DNA of 64,000 nt from Candidatus Amarobacter glycogenicus (GTDB taxonomy: Bacteria > Chloroflexota > Dehalococcoidia > Tepidiformales > Tepidiformaceae): assembly GCA_016719395.1 (NCBI GenBank), contig JADJZF010000012.1, positions 157,695 through 221,694 of the forward strand. Reading direction: 5' to 3'. Below, piece after piece: positions 49,701-57,444 of this stretch. The position numbers and the translations under genes were made by a program. The notes beneath the pieces are model-generated. The model saw only the letters and a list, made by a program, of their open reading frames with translations, did not search any database and was not told the origin of the DNA. Positions within the stretch are counted from its first letter, which is position 1. Each line of letters starts with the position of its first letter.

Positions 49701-50002
49701 GCGTCGCCGATTCGAAGCCATACGAGCCGTCGGGGGGCCTTCTCCCGCCGACGTCACATGACAACTTCTTCCTGCTCACCGGACCGATCCTGACGGGCAG
49801 CGACCACAGCGGCTCTCACGGAAACCCTGGCGAGCCGGCCGTCATCAACCACTGGAACGAGATCCGGGCCGAGTTCAAGGATGGAAAGGTCACTGCAACG
49901 ATGACCACGAATCAGTTGATTTGGGAGGTGGTTAATGGTCAGGTCGCGAACCTCCGAGTGGTGAGCCTGACGGTGCTTTTCGAAGCCGTGAAGCAGAAAT
50001 AG
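46736..50002 (+). CDS. Large double-zinc-ribbon membrane protein of unknown function
   Basis: 1088 residues, not recognised beyond its N-terminus. Two zinc ribbons are clear: CPAC/CRAC (Cys31, 34, 45, 48) and CRKC/CRQC (Cys56, 59, 70, 73). A membrane helix lies at 106-126 (VAVPGAALMLLIVGGFAWVLF). The large remainder, presumably outside the membrane, begins with a beta-rich part and has a hydrophobic patch near 520-590 (WLPVALAATGLIPGAVGLSLAF). The rest is a beta-rich end with several cysteines (GRMCESGGTCTF). The start is uncertain (GTG 46736 or TTG 46784). Zinc-ribbon anchored proteins of this layout often act in stress or envelope sensing, but no function is assigned. Confidence 0.7.
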   Translation: MASCRDGSACYPGGTLADSRGRGTSPGGPHCPACSALAVEGARFCRACGSSLSKVCRKCSNPLDVNARFCRQCGEPVLSGAAPGPSAVRSEAPRSVQRRKIPRSVAVPGAALMLLIVGGFAWVLFLRGDGKPDNGGEFEGEPLESAVTVLEPPAEGAVDSVNGLPLRAGVRLDHPGGASAQIPGGAALYGDVMDLRRVQLADDPWWDHGGFGWEFVSFVGVPIAEPSTVDLPAGGPGTSVIVRTVAGFWVELPSEPVTLKDGSPGERVTVSNVPAPWVFALAAPKAGAPALTGEEQDDLRIEQLYWTDRAAWEGEIDAWLETDPMARTFSEARYASQQPPADPWREYERVRAQMRFTLKMFGAARGGLDDPISLFGGASNPTGEELSPDELWAGGVERLFVVKQNWLAFRSTIDLQSVDANRQVAVYFVDEWIETAMHDYTPWGIDLVKALLDAEQLRDLDIRVLKPYGELKWADIVIKSEEMPADIESFVRDELAHGKYPIGGTPTVQRTLRFYSVRAMERLAIVDWLKQNVDWIVRWLPVALAATGLIPGAVGLSLAFAAADQILDWVNGWYTAGNEHPYAYMVMEGASAGGIGGTSFVLDMYEESVLMKEAGRGMLPAHGLTIAQFAYSVGMFAAIRGTDYYLFKSIREAAEGTRGYCAGRCDSISGGIPPVMLHVRGTGTLVQPEGAYPTGIERLMSFRLKTGDADFHGTWLSGGRSASQSTSGLPFEHYGSSNWPVGVAATQPQYQSIRVTIPKASVPPEVWGDRPRDAPLSEFGARLVLRGPNGEVATFSLTEDAKKIPGDKTENFYTNVLLIAPGERSLSAEQLAWFDDGLEPGADQQQAFQSNAALTLKLTGEVEFDDPRAEPLPVTVQLEKAPRRIALLDGDELMPGTSVARVHFGTAAATADIDGVYQIVSWQMTGGSAEIVRIYNEDRLYPFGRMCESGGTCTFDVQTTPARGSEPERRQALVCGPDADGTGSRYCRGVADSKPYEPSGGLLPPTSHDNFFLLTGPILTGSDHSGSHGNPGEPAVINHWNEIRAEFKDGKVTATMTTNQLIWEVVNGQVANLRVVSLTVLFEAVKQK

Positions 50003-50042
50003 GAGTCCCATCAAGACGGGTGCAGGTGCCGCGCCGCCCCAA

Positions 50043-50070
50043 GCCCCTCCGCCAGGCTATTGCGAGGGGC
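50043..50070. terminator. Possible bidirectional terminator hairpin
   Basis: Stem GCCCCTC/GAGGGGC with a 14-base loop, in the 69 bases between the convergent zinc-ribbon and WYL genes. No T-run on either side. Confidence 0.35.
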
Positions 50071-50071
50071 G

Positions 50072-50752
50072 TTACTGCTCTTCCCAGCGCGCGAAGAAGT
50101 CCTCGATAGTCTTCCCCGGTTCGGGTTCGAAGCGGGTGTCGAGCATCGACATGCCCTGGATGCGGTCCAGGCGGAAGTCCCGAAAGTCGTCGCGGAGTTC
50201 GCACCACGCGGTCAGCGTCCACCTGTTGCCCCAGAAAAAGAGGCCGACCGGCCGGACGACGCGTTCGGTGCGGGCGCCGTCGTTGTCGACGTAGTCGAGC
50301 CGCGTGGGGCGGCGTTCATCGATCGCTTTGCGGAGGTCGGCAAGGGCCGCGGCGACCTGTTGGGGGACGTGGAACGATGGGGCGAAGAGGCGGGAGCCGA
50401 TGAGGCGTGCCTTCAGCTTGTCCGGGAGGGCAGCTTCTATCCGGGCGAGGGCGCTCTCGGCCGCCCTTGCGAGTCCCTCATCGGCCCACGAACTGACGAC
50501 CCGGGTGCCCAGTACGAGGGCTTCGATTTCTTCTTCGGTGAACATGAGCGGTGGCAGGTCGAACCCTCGCCGGAGCGTGTAGCCGACGCCGGCCTCGCCC
50601 GCTATGGGGACCCCAGAGCGGACGAGGTCGGCGATGTCGCGATACACGGTGCGCTCCGAGACCTCCAGCTCCTGGGCTATCGCCGCCGCCGTGATGACGT
50701 GGCGGCGCCGCAGGAGCTGGATGACCTGGAAGAGGCGGTCGGCCCGTCGCAC
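50072..50752 (-). CDS. WYL-domain helix-turn-helix regulator (YafY/DeoR-like)
   Basis: 226 residues from GTG 50752. The N-terminal HTH_11 domain reads RRADRLFQVIQLLRRRHVITA, then LEVSERTVYRDIADLVRSGVPI and GVGYTLRRG. The C-terminal WYL domain starts near 130 (LRKAIDERRPTRLDYVD) with RPVGLFFWGNRWTLTAWCELRDDFRDFRLDRI, where the W-Y-L core reads WTLTAWC. These regulators bind DNA and respond to ligands. It starts three bases after the VOC stop, so the two are co-transcribed and it may regulate that operon. Confidence 0.88.
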   Translation of the reverse strand: MRRADRLFQVIQLLRRRHVITAAAIAQELEVSERTVYRDIADLVRSGVPIAGEAGVGYTLRRGFDLPPLMFTEEEIEALVLGTRVVSSWADEGLARAAESALARIEAALPDKLKARLIGSRLFAPSFHVPQQVAAALADLRKAIDERRPTRLDYVDNDGARTERVVRPVGLFFWGNRWTLTAWCELRDDFRDFRLDRIQGMSMLDTRFEPEPGKTIEDFFARWEEQ

Positions 50753-50755
50753 TGA

Positions 50756-51157
50756 CTACGCCACGCCCGCCGCTTCGCCTTCGGGCAGGCTTGCGAGTTC
50801 CGGGCGCAGTTGGATGAGTTGGACGAGGTTGCCATCCGGGTCGTTGAAGGTGCTGATGACGCCGCCCCAGGGCTCGACGCCCTTGTTGCGGATGAAGCTG
50901 ACGCCGGCGGATTCGAGGCGGGCCTGCTCGTCGTCGAGGCCTTCGAGGTGGAGGTCGATGATGGCGCGGGCGGGTTCGCGGGTTTGCCCGGCCACCTGGG
51001 AGTGGTCGACGACGAAGAGGGTGCCGGCTGGGCCGAGGGCGAAGGAGTGGTCGCCGAACTCAGGTTGGGCCGGGAGCTGGACGACGTCGCGGTAGAACGC
51101 GGCGAGCCGCTGCGGGTCTTCGCTGGCGAGCTGGAGGGACATGTTGGTGACGTTCAT
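50756..51157 (-). CDS. VOC (glyoxalase/dioxygenase superfamily) protein
   Basis: 133 residues from ATG at 51157, read leftward. It is a single VOC-fold domain: MNVTNMSLQLASEDPQRLAAFYRDVV, then HSFALGPAGTLFVVDHSQV, AIIDLHLEGLDDEQARLESAGVSFI and a C-terminal FNDPDGNLVQLIQL with the usual metal-strand DPDGN. The upstream open frame adds about 19 residues, but ATG 51157 is the family start. It is followed by the WYL regulator. Family members range from dioxygenases to antibiotic-binding proteins; the substrate is unknown. Confidence 0.85.
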   Translation of the reverse strand: MNVTNMSLQLASEDPQRLAAFYRDVVQLPAQPEFGDHSFALGPAGTLFVVDHSQVAGQTREPARAIIDLHLEGLDDEQARLESAGVSFIRNKGVEPWGGVISTFNDPDGNLVQLIQLRPELASLPEGEAAGVA

Positions 51158-51386
51158 GGTGGTCCTTCTGTTGGGATGCTTCGCGGGAGTCTCTTCCCGC
51201 GGCCCCGGCATCATGCGCCCCGGCTCCTGCCACCATCTTGTCAGGAGCGGGAACGGGAAAGCCCGGTGTAGCTGACAGCATAGTGTCAGGAGTGTGGCGG
51301 GAGCGACCGGCCCAATCCCGTGGAAACCTTCTCGACCCTACCGGGTGCCGCCGGTAGCTTCGGAGGGTGACATCCGGAGTCGCCCG

Positions 51387-52886
51387 GTGACTGGTTCGAA
51401 CGACGCCCGCGTTGTCGTCATCGCGCTCGACGCGATGGAGCTGACCGTCTTTGAGCACCTGCTGGAGGTTGGTTCGCTGCCCAACCTTGCGCGATTCGCG
51501 CGCGAAGCCGGGCGGGCGACCGTCCGCTCCGACGGCGACACGTTGCATGGCAGTCTCTGGCCGACGTTCGCGACGGGAGCGAACCCGGGCTTCCACGGAA
51601 TGTACTTCTGGACGCAGTGGATGGAGGAGGAGATGGGTTACGCCCGCAACTCCCATCCCGCGCTGACGATCACGCCGTTCTGGGATGCGCTCGCGGAGTC
51701 CGGCGTCCCACTCACGATCATCGACCCTCCCTACGTGCCCCTGGTCCGACGGCCCGGCGTTCTCCAGGTCAACGCCTGGGGCACTCACGACGAGATTGAG
51801 CCAGCCTCCTGGCCGGCAGGGTATGGGACCAGTTTTCGCAAGCGCTTCGGGAAGCATCCGCTCGAGTTCGACACGGTTGAACCGCATGGGCTGAAAGAGA
51901 AGCTCGCCATGGTGGCCGGCCTGGGCCGGGGCGTCGACATGAGGGCGCAGGCGATAGGGACGATTCTCCGGGAGCGCCGCGGGAGCGGTTTCTTCCTCTG
52001 CGCCTTCGGCGAGACCCACAAGGCGGGACACTACCTTGCCGCTCCGCAGCAACTTTCCGGGACCGCCACGAACGTCTCCGCCATCGGCGATATTCTGCGC
52101 CCGCTCGATGATGCCTGGCCGCAGATCATCGATGCAGCCGGGCCCGACGCACACATCGTCCTCCTCGCGCTCCATGGCATGGTCGAACAGGTCGACTACT
52201 CCGGGGGACTTGGAAACCAGCTCCTGGCGTTGGCGCTGGGGAAGAAGCCCGAAGCGGCGGTGGCCGCGCCGGACGCCTTGCGCCGCCTGCGCGACCTGAT
52301 GCCCGATTCGGTCCACCGGGCCATCTGGCGGCGGCTTCCGGGGCCCCTCCGCGCGGCCCGCCAGGGGGCGCTTTCGAGTATTGGCGGAGACCTTGCGCAT
52401 GACCCCGTCTTCCGCATCGCCCACGACGGGCACCTCGGCCTGCGCATGAACCTCGAAGGGCGGGAGCGAGACGGGCGTTTCGGTCCTGGCGAGGCCGAGG
52501 CTGCGCTCGCGCGCCTGGCCGGACTGGCGGCCGAGTGCAAGGCGCCTGACGGACAGCCCGCGTTCGAATCGCTGCTCCGCATCGGTGAGCGCTTCGCTGG
52601 CCCGCGCGCGCATCGGCTGCCGGATGCGCTGCTGCTCGCGACTCCCACCGTTCACAGGGCGACGACGATCCTGGGCCCCGGTGGCCGAGAACTGGCGAAC
52701 CACGACCCCGAGGCCCGAAACGGTATCCATACGGGCCGCGGGTTCGTGTTCATGCGGGGCGCATCAGGCTCGACTGCCTCGCTCGCTCGCACCGAGGTGG
52801 ACAACCGGGACTTCGCGCCCTCGCTTCTTTCGCTCTATGGCGTCCCCTCGCAACGGCATCACGAGGGGACGGTGTTCTTCGGGTGA
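51387..52886 (+). CDS. Alkaline-phosphatase superfamily phosphodiesterase/pyrophosphatase
   Basis: 499 residues from GTG 51387. The fold shows VVVIALDAMELTVFEHLLEVGSLPNLARF with the first metal Asp, and then GSLWPTFATGANPGFHG, where the Thr is the likely nucleophile. ETHKAGHYLAAPQQL follows, and later RTEVDNRDFAPSLLSLYGVP. This is the pattern of type I phosphodiesterase/nucleotide pyrophosphatase proteins of the alkaline phosphatase superfamily. No signal peptide is evident. The stop overlaps the next gene by four bases (GTGA). In this operon it may act on a phosphosugar or sugar-nucleotide. That is inference. Confidence 0.82.
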   Translation: MTGSNDARVVVIALDAMELTVFEHLLEVGSLPNLARFAREAGRATVRSDGDTLHGSLWPTFATGANPGFHGMYFWTQWMEEEMGYARNSHPALTITPFWDALAESGVPLTIIDPPYVPLVRRPGVLQVNAWGTHDEIEPASWPAGYGTSFRKRFGKHPLEFDTVEPHGLKEKLAMVAGLGRGVDMRAQAIGTILRERRGSGFFLCAFGETHKAGHYLAAPQQLSGTATNVSAIGDILRPLDDAWPQIIDAAGPDAHIVLLALHGMVEQVDYSGGLGNQLLALALGKKPEAAVAAPDALRRLRDLMPDSVHRAIWRRLPGPLRAARQGALSSIGGDLAHDPVFRIAHDGHLGLRMNLEGRERDGRFGPGEAEAALARLAGLAAECKAPDGQPAFESLLRIGERFAGPRAHRLPDALLLATPTVHRATTILGPGGRELANHDPEARNGIHTGRGFVFMRGASGSTASLARTEVDNRDFAPSLLSLYGVPSQRHHEGTVFFG

Positions 52887-53728
52887 ACCCCCCGATCCGC
52901 CTCGGCGTCTTCGGCCTGGGGCAGGTCTACCGCCAGCTCTACGCGCCCGCCGTGGCCATCCGGCGCGACTTCTGCGTGGCCGCAACCGCTGACCCTGCCG
53001 TCCCGGCGGACTTCTCGCAGCCCGAAGCCCTCCTCGCCGGTGCCGAAGTCGACGCCATCCTGGTGCTCTCCCCGCCACCGCTCCACGCCAGGCACGTCGC
53101 CCTTGCCCTGGACAGAGGGCTCCCGGTGCTCGTCGAGAAGCCGCCCGCGCTCACCGTCGCCGAAGCCGAAGATTGGCCGAACCCGGTACTCCTGACTTGC
53201 GCGTTTTCTCGCCGGTACTGGAAGCAGTACCCGGGCAGCCTGGGCCGGGGACACAACCTGGACTACCGGCTCCAGACGAGTCCTGAGGCCTGGGGAGCGA
53301 AGACGGTCGAAACAGTCGAGAGGGACCTTCTGCCGCACGCCGCCGATCTTGCCGGATGGCTGTCGGGAGAGGAGATAGCGACGGTGGAGGGGGTCACTCG
53401 CACGGCTGGTCGCGCTTCTGGGACCTTCGTGTTCGAGAGCGGCCGCCGCTTCACCTGGGACGTCTCTCACGGTGGCGGCTACGCGGAATCCCTTGCCATC
53501 GGTGGGCGGGCCGTGCCGGACCCTGCGAGGGGCCTGCTGGCCGGGGCCCTTCGACGCCTTCGGCGAGAGCCAGCGCCACCGGTTGCCGCGGTCGCTTCGC
53601 TCCTGGGCGATTGGGCGGAGTCACTCGCCGGCCGGCCCCTCCCGGCCCTCGCCGGGGTCGAATCGGCTCGTTCGTGCGCCCGGGTGATCGAAGCAGTCGA
53701 ACGGGTACCATCGTCCGCATCGAAATGA
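52883..53728 (+). CDS. Gfo/Idh/MocA family oxidoreductase
   Basis: 281 residues starting at GTG 52883 and overlapping the previous stop. An N-terminal Rossmann fold with RLGVFGLGQVYRQLYAPAV, then VDAILVLSPPPLHARHVALALDRGLPVLVEKPPALTVAEA, is the classic NAD(P) dehydrogenase half, including the EKP motif. The C-terminal half is short (LLPHAADLAGWLSGEEIATVEG), where typical members have about 340 residues. Usual substrates are sugars or cyclitols. Its stop overlaps the glycosyltransferase ATG by four bases, which gives a tightly coupled three-gene set. Confidence 0.82.
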   Translation: MNPPIRLGVFGLGQVYRQLYAPAVAIRRDFCVAATADPAVPADFSQPEALLAGAEVDAILVLSPPPLHARHVALALDRGLPVLVEKPPALTVAEAEDWPNPVLLTCAFSRRYWKQYPGSLGRGHNLDYRLQTSPEAWGAKTVETVERDLLPHAADLAGWLSGEEIATVEGVTRTAGRASGTFVFESGRRFTWDVSHGGGYAESLAIGGRAVPDPARGLLAGALRRLRREPAPPVAAVASLLGDWAESLAGRPLPALAGVESARSCARVIEAVERVPSSASK

Positions 53729-54690
53729 CCAGCCATGCTGTCAGCGTCATCATCCCGGTGAGGTCTGACCCGGGTGTTTTCCAGGCGGTTGACTCCGTCA
53801 TCCGTTGCGCGGACGAAGTGGCGCAGCTCCAGGTCGTCGTCGTCGATAACGCCTCGACCCCCGAGTTCACTGCGGAGCTTCGGCGTCGTCTTCCCGGCAT
53901 GGTGACGCTGCTATCTCTCGCCGATGTCGGCGTCTATGCCGCTCGGAATCGCGGCATCGATGCCGCCGACGGTGAGGTCGTATTCTTCACCGACGCAGAC
54001 TGCATCGTCCTGAAGGGCTGGCTCGCCGCGGGGCTGGACGGTATCGCGAGCGGGGCGGACATCGTCCAGGGATACTCCGGCAGCGTCGTTGATTCGCCGG
54101 TCGCTGCGCTCATTCAGCGGCGATACGAGGCCCACCTGCGGCGGCTCCAGCCGGGACAGCCGACTGAGTGCGACACGCGGAACATGGCGGTACGGCGCCG
54201 AGTCTTCGAGGCCCTGCGATTTGAAGAGCGCTACCGCCGCGTCGGCGACACCGCGTTCGGCCTTCGTGCTGAGGCCGCGGGCATCCGGGTCGCCTACCAG
54301 CCCCGGATGCGTGTCGACCACCTGCACGACGACGACCTCCGCGTCTTCGCGGCAAAACAAGTCTGTCACGGCTGGGGGGCGCAGCGCCTGATGCAGGAAC
54401 ACCCCCAGGTCGAGTGGCACGGCGGCCACCTGAAGGCCGTCTCGCGTCTGAGCAAGCGGTTCGCGCCTCGCGCGGGCACCGGGTTGCTGGCTGCCGCTTG
54501 CAGCAGGGGAGCAGTATTGAACGCGGGCTTGCTCCAGCGATGCGCCGGCCGGCTTCCGGGCAGCCTCGGCTTCTGGTGGCTCACGGCGGTCGATAAGCTT
54601 GCCGCGCTCGGCGGCCACCTCTCCTACCGTCCGGGGAGGCCGGAGCCGTCGCCGTCCGGGATCCTCGGGCGTCAGCTGCCGCGAGACTAG
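53725..54690 (+). CDS. Family 2 glycosyltransferase
   Basis: 321 residues from ATG 53725. GT-A fold: VSVIIPVRSDPGVFQAVDSVIRCADEVAQLQVVVVDNAST, then GVYAARNRGIDAADGEVVFFTDADC with the DxD motif (DAD), then an acceptor region with DTRNMAVRRRVFEAL and GDTAFGLRAEAAG (a second acidic site). The C-terminal 80 residues are helical and partly hydrophobic. It is the third gene of the overlapping operon with phosphodiesterase and oxidoreductase. The sugar and acceptor are unknown. Confidence 0.88.
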   Translation: MTSHAVSVIIPVRSDPGVFQAVDSVIRCADEVAQLQVVVVDNASTPEFTAELRRRLPGMVTLLSLADVGVYAARNRGIDAADGEVVFFTDADCIVLKGWLAAGLDGIASGADIVQGYSGSVVDSPVAALIQRRYEAHLRRLQPGQPTECDTRNMAVRRRVFEALRFEERYRRVGDTAFGLRAEAAGIRVAYQPRMRVDHLHDDDLRVFAAKQVCHGWGAQRLMQEHPQVEWHGGHLKAVSRLSKRFAPRAGTGLLAAACSRGAVLNAGLLQRCAGRLPGSLGFWWLTAVDKLAALGGHLSYRPGRPEPSPSGILGRQLPRD

Positions 54691-54702
54691 CCGGAAGGGG
54701 GC

Positions 54703-54719
54703 GGCCGGTGACCCCGGCC
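54703..54719. terminator. Possible terminator hairpin between convergent genes
   Basis: Stem GGCCGG/CCGGCC with a 5-base loop in the 33-base gap between the GT2 and enoyl-CoA hydratase genes. No T-run follows; a weak call. Confidence 0.3.
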
Positions 54720-54723
54720 AGCC

Positions 54724-55560
54724 CTACTCCTTCGGCGTCAGCCCCGCACGCTCGCCCTTGAGACCCCTCACTGCGAGGTCGACTCCTCCGAGCCGGCGCA
54801 TCCCCTGGACGCGGCCCGAGCCCTGGTTCGTCATCATCAGCATGTAGTCCGAGAGCCCCGATTCCAGTGATGCCGTGTAGCCCATCAGGTCCTGGGACTT
54901 GTTCGCCGCGACCTTCGCCATGCGAACGTTCATGGGCGCGTTTTCGGCCACGCGGAGGGCATAGTTCACGGTCTCGCGCTCCAGGTCGGCGAGGTCATAG
55001 ACCCTGTTCACGAAGCCGCACTCCATCGCTTCATCGGCCGTGAGGAAGCGGCTTTCGAACATAAGCTCCTTCGCCTTCCTCGTGCCAATGTCGTAGGGCA
55101 GCGAGAAGTACTCGAGCAGCGCCGGCAGGAAGAGAGCGTCCTTCGCGGCGAAGACAATGTCGACACACGCCGCCATCATCCAGCCGGCGAAGATGCAGTA
55201 GCCCTCGACCATCGCGATCGTGGGTTTCCGGGCGTTGCGCCACTTCAGCAGCAGGTCGAGGTTGTAGTGCTTGAAGTTATTGTAGAAGTCGATGCCGGCA
55301 TCGCCGATGCCCTTCGCCTTCCGCGCCTCGGATTGTTCCGGCGTGCCGAGGTCGTGTCCGCTGGAGAAGTTGCCGCCGGCGCCGCGGACGATGATCACCT
55401 GTACGGCCTCGTCGGCGTCGGCCAGGTCCATCGCGGTATCGAACTCGTCGAGCAGCCGCCAGCTCTGCGCGTTGCGGTACTTCGGGCGGTTGAAGGTGAT
55501 CCAGGCGATCGGGCCATCGGTCGAATAGGCGATATCGGTCAGTTCGGCGGGTGCGGTCAT
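54724..55560 (-). CDS. Enoyl-CoA hydratase/isomerase family protein
   Basis: 278 residues from ATG at 55560. Crotonase-fold marks: WITFNRPKYRNAQSWRLLDEF, VIIVRGAGGNFSSGHDLG with the first oxyanion site (SSGHDL), and GYCIFAGWMMAACVDIVFAAKDALFLPAL with the second oxyanion region. The usual GGG there reads AGW, and the following segment LEYFSLPYDIG differs from the common hydratase Glu region, so the exact reaction is uncertain. The length is slightly long for a hydratase. It is likely an acyl-CoA enzyme linked to the fatty-acid genes at 12.5-17.2 kb. Confidence 0.85.
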   Translation of the reverse strand: MTAPAELTDIAYSTDGPIAWITFNRPKYRNAQSWRLLDEFDTAMDLADADEAVQVIIVRGAGGNFSSGHDLGTPEQSEARKAKGIGDAGIDFYNNFKHYNLDLLLKWRNARKPTIAMVEGYCIFAGWMMAACVDIVFAAKDALFLPALLEYFSLPYDIGTRKAKELMFESRFLTADEAMECGFVNRVYDLADLERETVNYALRVAENAPMNVRMAKVAANKSQDLMGYTASLESGLSDYMLMMTNQGSGRVQGMRRLGGVDLAVRGLKGERAGLTPKE

Positions 55561-55777
55561 GCGTCGGCTCCAGGTTGTTTTTTGTACTCGCAGTCTACCC
55601 GCCCGCTGGGTCCTTGAATCGACCCACAGAGACGCGGAGGCACACAGATCCCAGGATCGTGAAGAACTCCCGTGTCAGCGCGCCGCCGCGGTGCAAATGC
55701 TCCGGCTTCGCCTCCCACACAATACGATATGGCATGAACTGCATAAGGTAGGGCACACCTTGTTTCGAAGCGGTACG

Positions 55778-57241
55778 GTGCCCCATGTCACGTCCCCGCG
55801 CAGCCAACGAGCCCTCCGTTCGCTCGAACTGAGCCCGCGCCAGCAGGAAGTCCTGGGGCTCATCGCCCGCGGCTGTACCAATGGCGAAATCGCCGACCGC
55901 CTCGGCATCACGCTCGACGGCGTGAAGTGGCACGTCAGCGAAATCCTGGCGCGGCTCGATGTCCCGTCCCGCGAAGAAGCCGTCGTCGCCTGGCAGCAGC
56001 GCCAGCGGGCGAACCGGCTCGCGCGCGTCCGATCGCTCGTCCCGGCGTGGTTCTCGCTGAAGGCGCTCAGCATCAGCGGAGCGTCCGTGGCGGGAGTCGT
56101 TGGCGCGGCCGTGGTGGTCGGCGCCATTCGCGAAGGTGCCCCTGCTGGGCCTTCGGACGAGGGGCCGGGCGTTGCGGTGGCCGCCGCCCCAACCCCAACG
56201 CAGGCCGCCCCCACCGCTATCGTCCTCCCGGCCGGCATTGCTCGCCCGTGCATTCCCGGCGAACTGATGGCCAGCAGCAGCCGCCGCCTTGACGGCGACA
56301 CCGCCGTCGCCGAATTCGTCTTCACCAAACCACGCACCTGCGACCTTATAGAGTTCACCGAAGCCTTCGTCGTCGCAACGGGCGAAACGCCGCAGGGCAA
56401 ACGGCTGGCGACCCGGGCGGGCGCCCTCATCGCTCCCGCCGGCACTGACCAGGCGATCGTGACCGTCCGCTGGAAGAACTGGTGCGAACCCGTGCCGACA
56501 CCGGTTCCCGAATATATCCCGACGGTCGTCCGCAACGCTCAGGGCCAGATGGTAGTCCTGGACGATCCGGATGCGCCCAGGCAGTTCGACCACGTCCCGC
56601 TCTGGTACTTCCACGACATCGATACCCAGTCCGGCATCGGGGCCAGCAGCGTCTACCCGCCATGCACCGATGCTTCCAAAGGTCCGTCCATCGAAGTTTC
56701 GGTGCGGGCCGTGCCGGACCCACCCGCGCCGGTTCCGGCGTTATCAGCGGTCCCCGCTGTGACGGGGCCGGCCGACGTCTCTGCCTTCGCTCGCTGGTTC
56801 GAAGCCGCCGTCTCGGCCCGAGACGATAGCCTCCGAGACATTACCCGCGCCTTTGATGCCTCGTGCAGCGGCGCTCCTCACCCCTTCTGCACCACGATCG
56901 AGGTCGCGGGTGCGCAGGGCCGCTTCATCATGTCCCAGAGTGGCCAGCTGGGTTCCGCTGACGCCTTCGCGAGCCAGCTGAACCGTACGACTGCGGCCTC
57001 CGGCCCACTCCGTGCCATCGGCTGCGCCACCGATGCGCCACCCTGTACGCTCTTCGTCCTCGCCTTCGAAGCCATCCCCGGCAACGGCCCCGGCTCTTAC
57101 CAGGCGTACGTCTTCGAAGTCGAAGGCGGCGTTGCCTCGCTGCGAGGCATCTACCCTGGTGGGGGCGATGTCGCCACCGTGTTCAGCGGCGGCGAAACCA
57201 CCGGCCCCTGGGGCCGCCTCAGCTTCGCGCCCGCGCCGTAG
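55778..57241 (+). CDS. Membrane-tethered LuxR-type regulator with extracytoplasmic domain
   Basis: 487 residues if started at GTG 55778; the frame is open from 55559 without family residues. The N-terminal LuxR HTH lies at about 12-75: LELSPRQQEVLGLIARGCTNGEIADRLGIT, then VKWHVSEILARLDV. A membrane helix follows at about 95-120 (LKALSISGASVAGVVGAAVVVGAI), then a Pro/Ala/Thr-rich linker and a beta-rich outer domain of about 330 residues with paired cysteines. This is the ToxR topology, with DNA-binding inside and a sensor outside. No sigma-factor partner is seen. It is divergent from the enoyl-CoA hydratase. Confidence 0.8.
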   Translation: MPHVTSPRSQRALRSLELSPRQQEVLGLIARGCTNGEIADRLGITLDGVKWHVSEILARLDVPSREEAVVAWQQRQRANRLARVRSLVPAWFSLKALSISGASVAGVVGAAVVVGAIREGAPAGPSDEGPGVAVAAAPTPTQAAPTAIVLPAGIARPCIPGELMASSSRRLDGDTAVAEFVFTKPRTCDLIEFTEAFVVATGETPQGKRLATRAGALIAPAGTDQAIVTVRWKNWCEPVPTPVPEYIPTVVRNAQGQMVVLDDPDAPRQFDHVPLWYFHDIDTQSGIGASSVYPPCTDASKGPSIEVSVRAVPDPPAPVPALSAVPAVTGPADVSAFARWFEAAVSARDDSLRDITRAFDASCSGAPHPFCTTIEVAGAQGRFIMSQSGQLGSADAFASQLNRTTAASGPLRAIGCATDAPPCTLFVLAFEAIPGNGPGSYQAYVFEVEGGVASLRGIYPGGGDVATVFSGGETTGPWGRLSFAPAP

Positions 57242-57444
57242 TTGGGGACGGCACGTCCCGGCCGCTTGGGATGGCCGCCGCTCGTTCGGCTCCATCCAGA
57301 TCCGCCAGGTCCCGGTCCAGTTGCTTCTATCCGGCGCGATCCGTTCGTGAGCACCAGTTCACGGACCCCGACTGCAACCCCGAGTGACCCTATCACCCTC
57401 CTCCCACTACCATAACCGTCACCCTTTCCCCCGGAGTGCGCCCT

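Noticed and set aside
51060..52730. 556-residue open frame opposite the phosphodiesterase
   Set aside because: Overlaps two confident genes and has no domain content.
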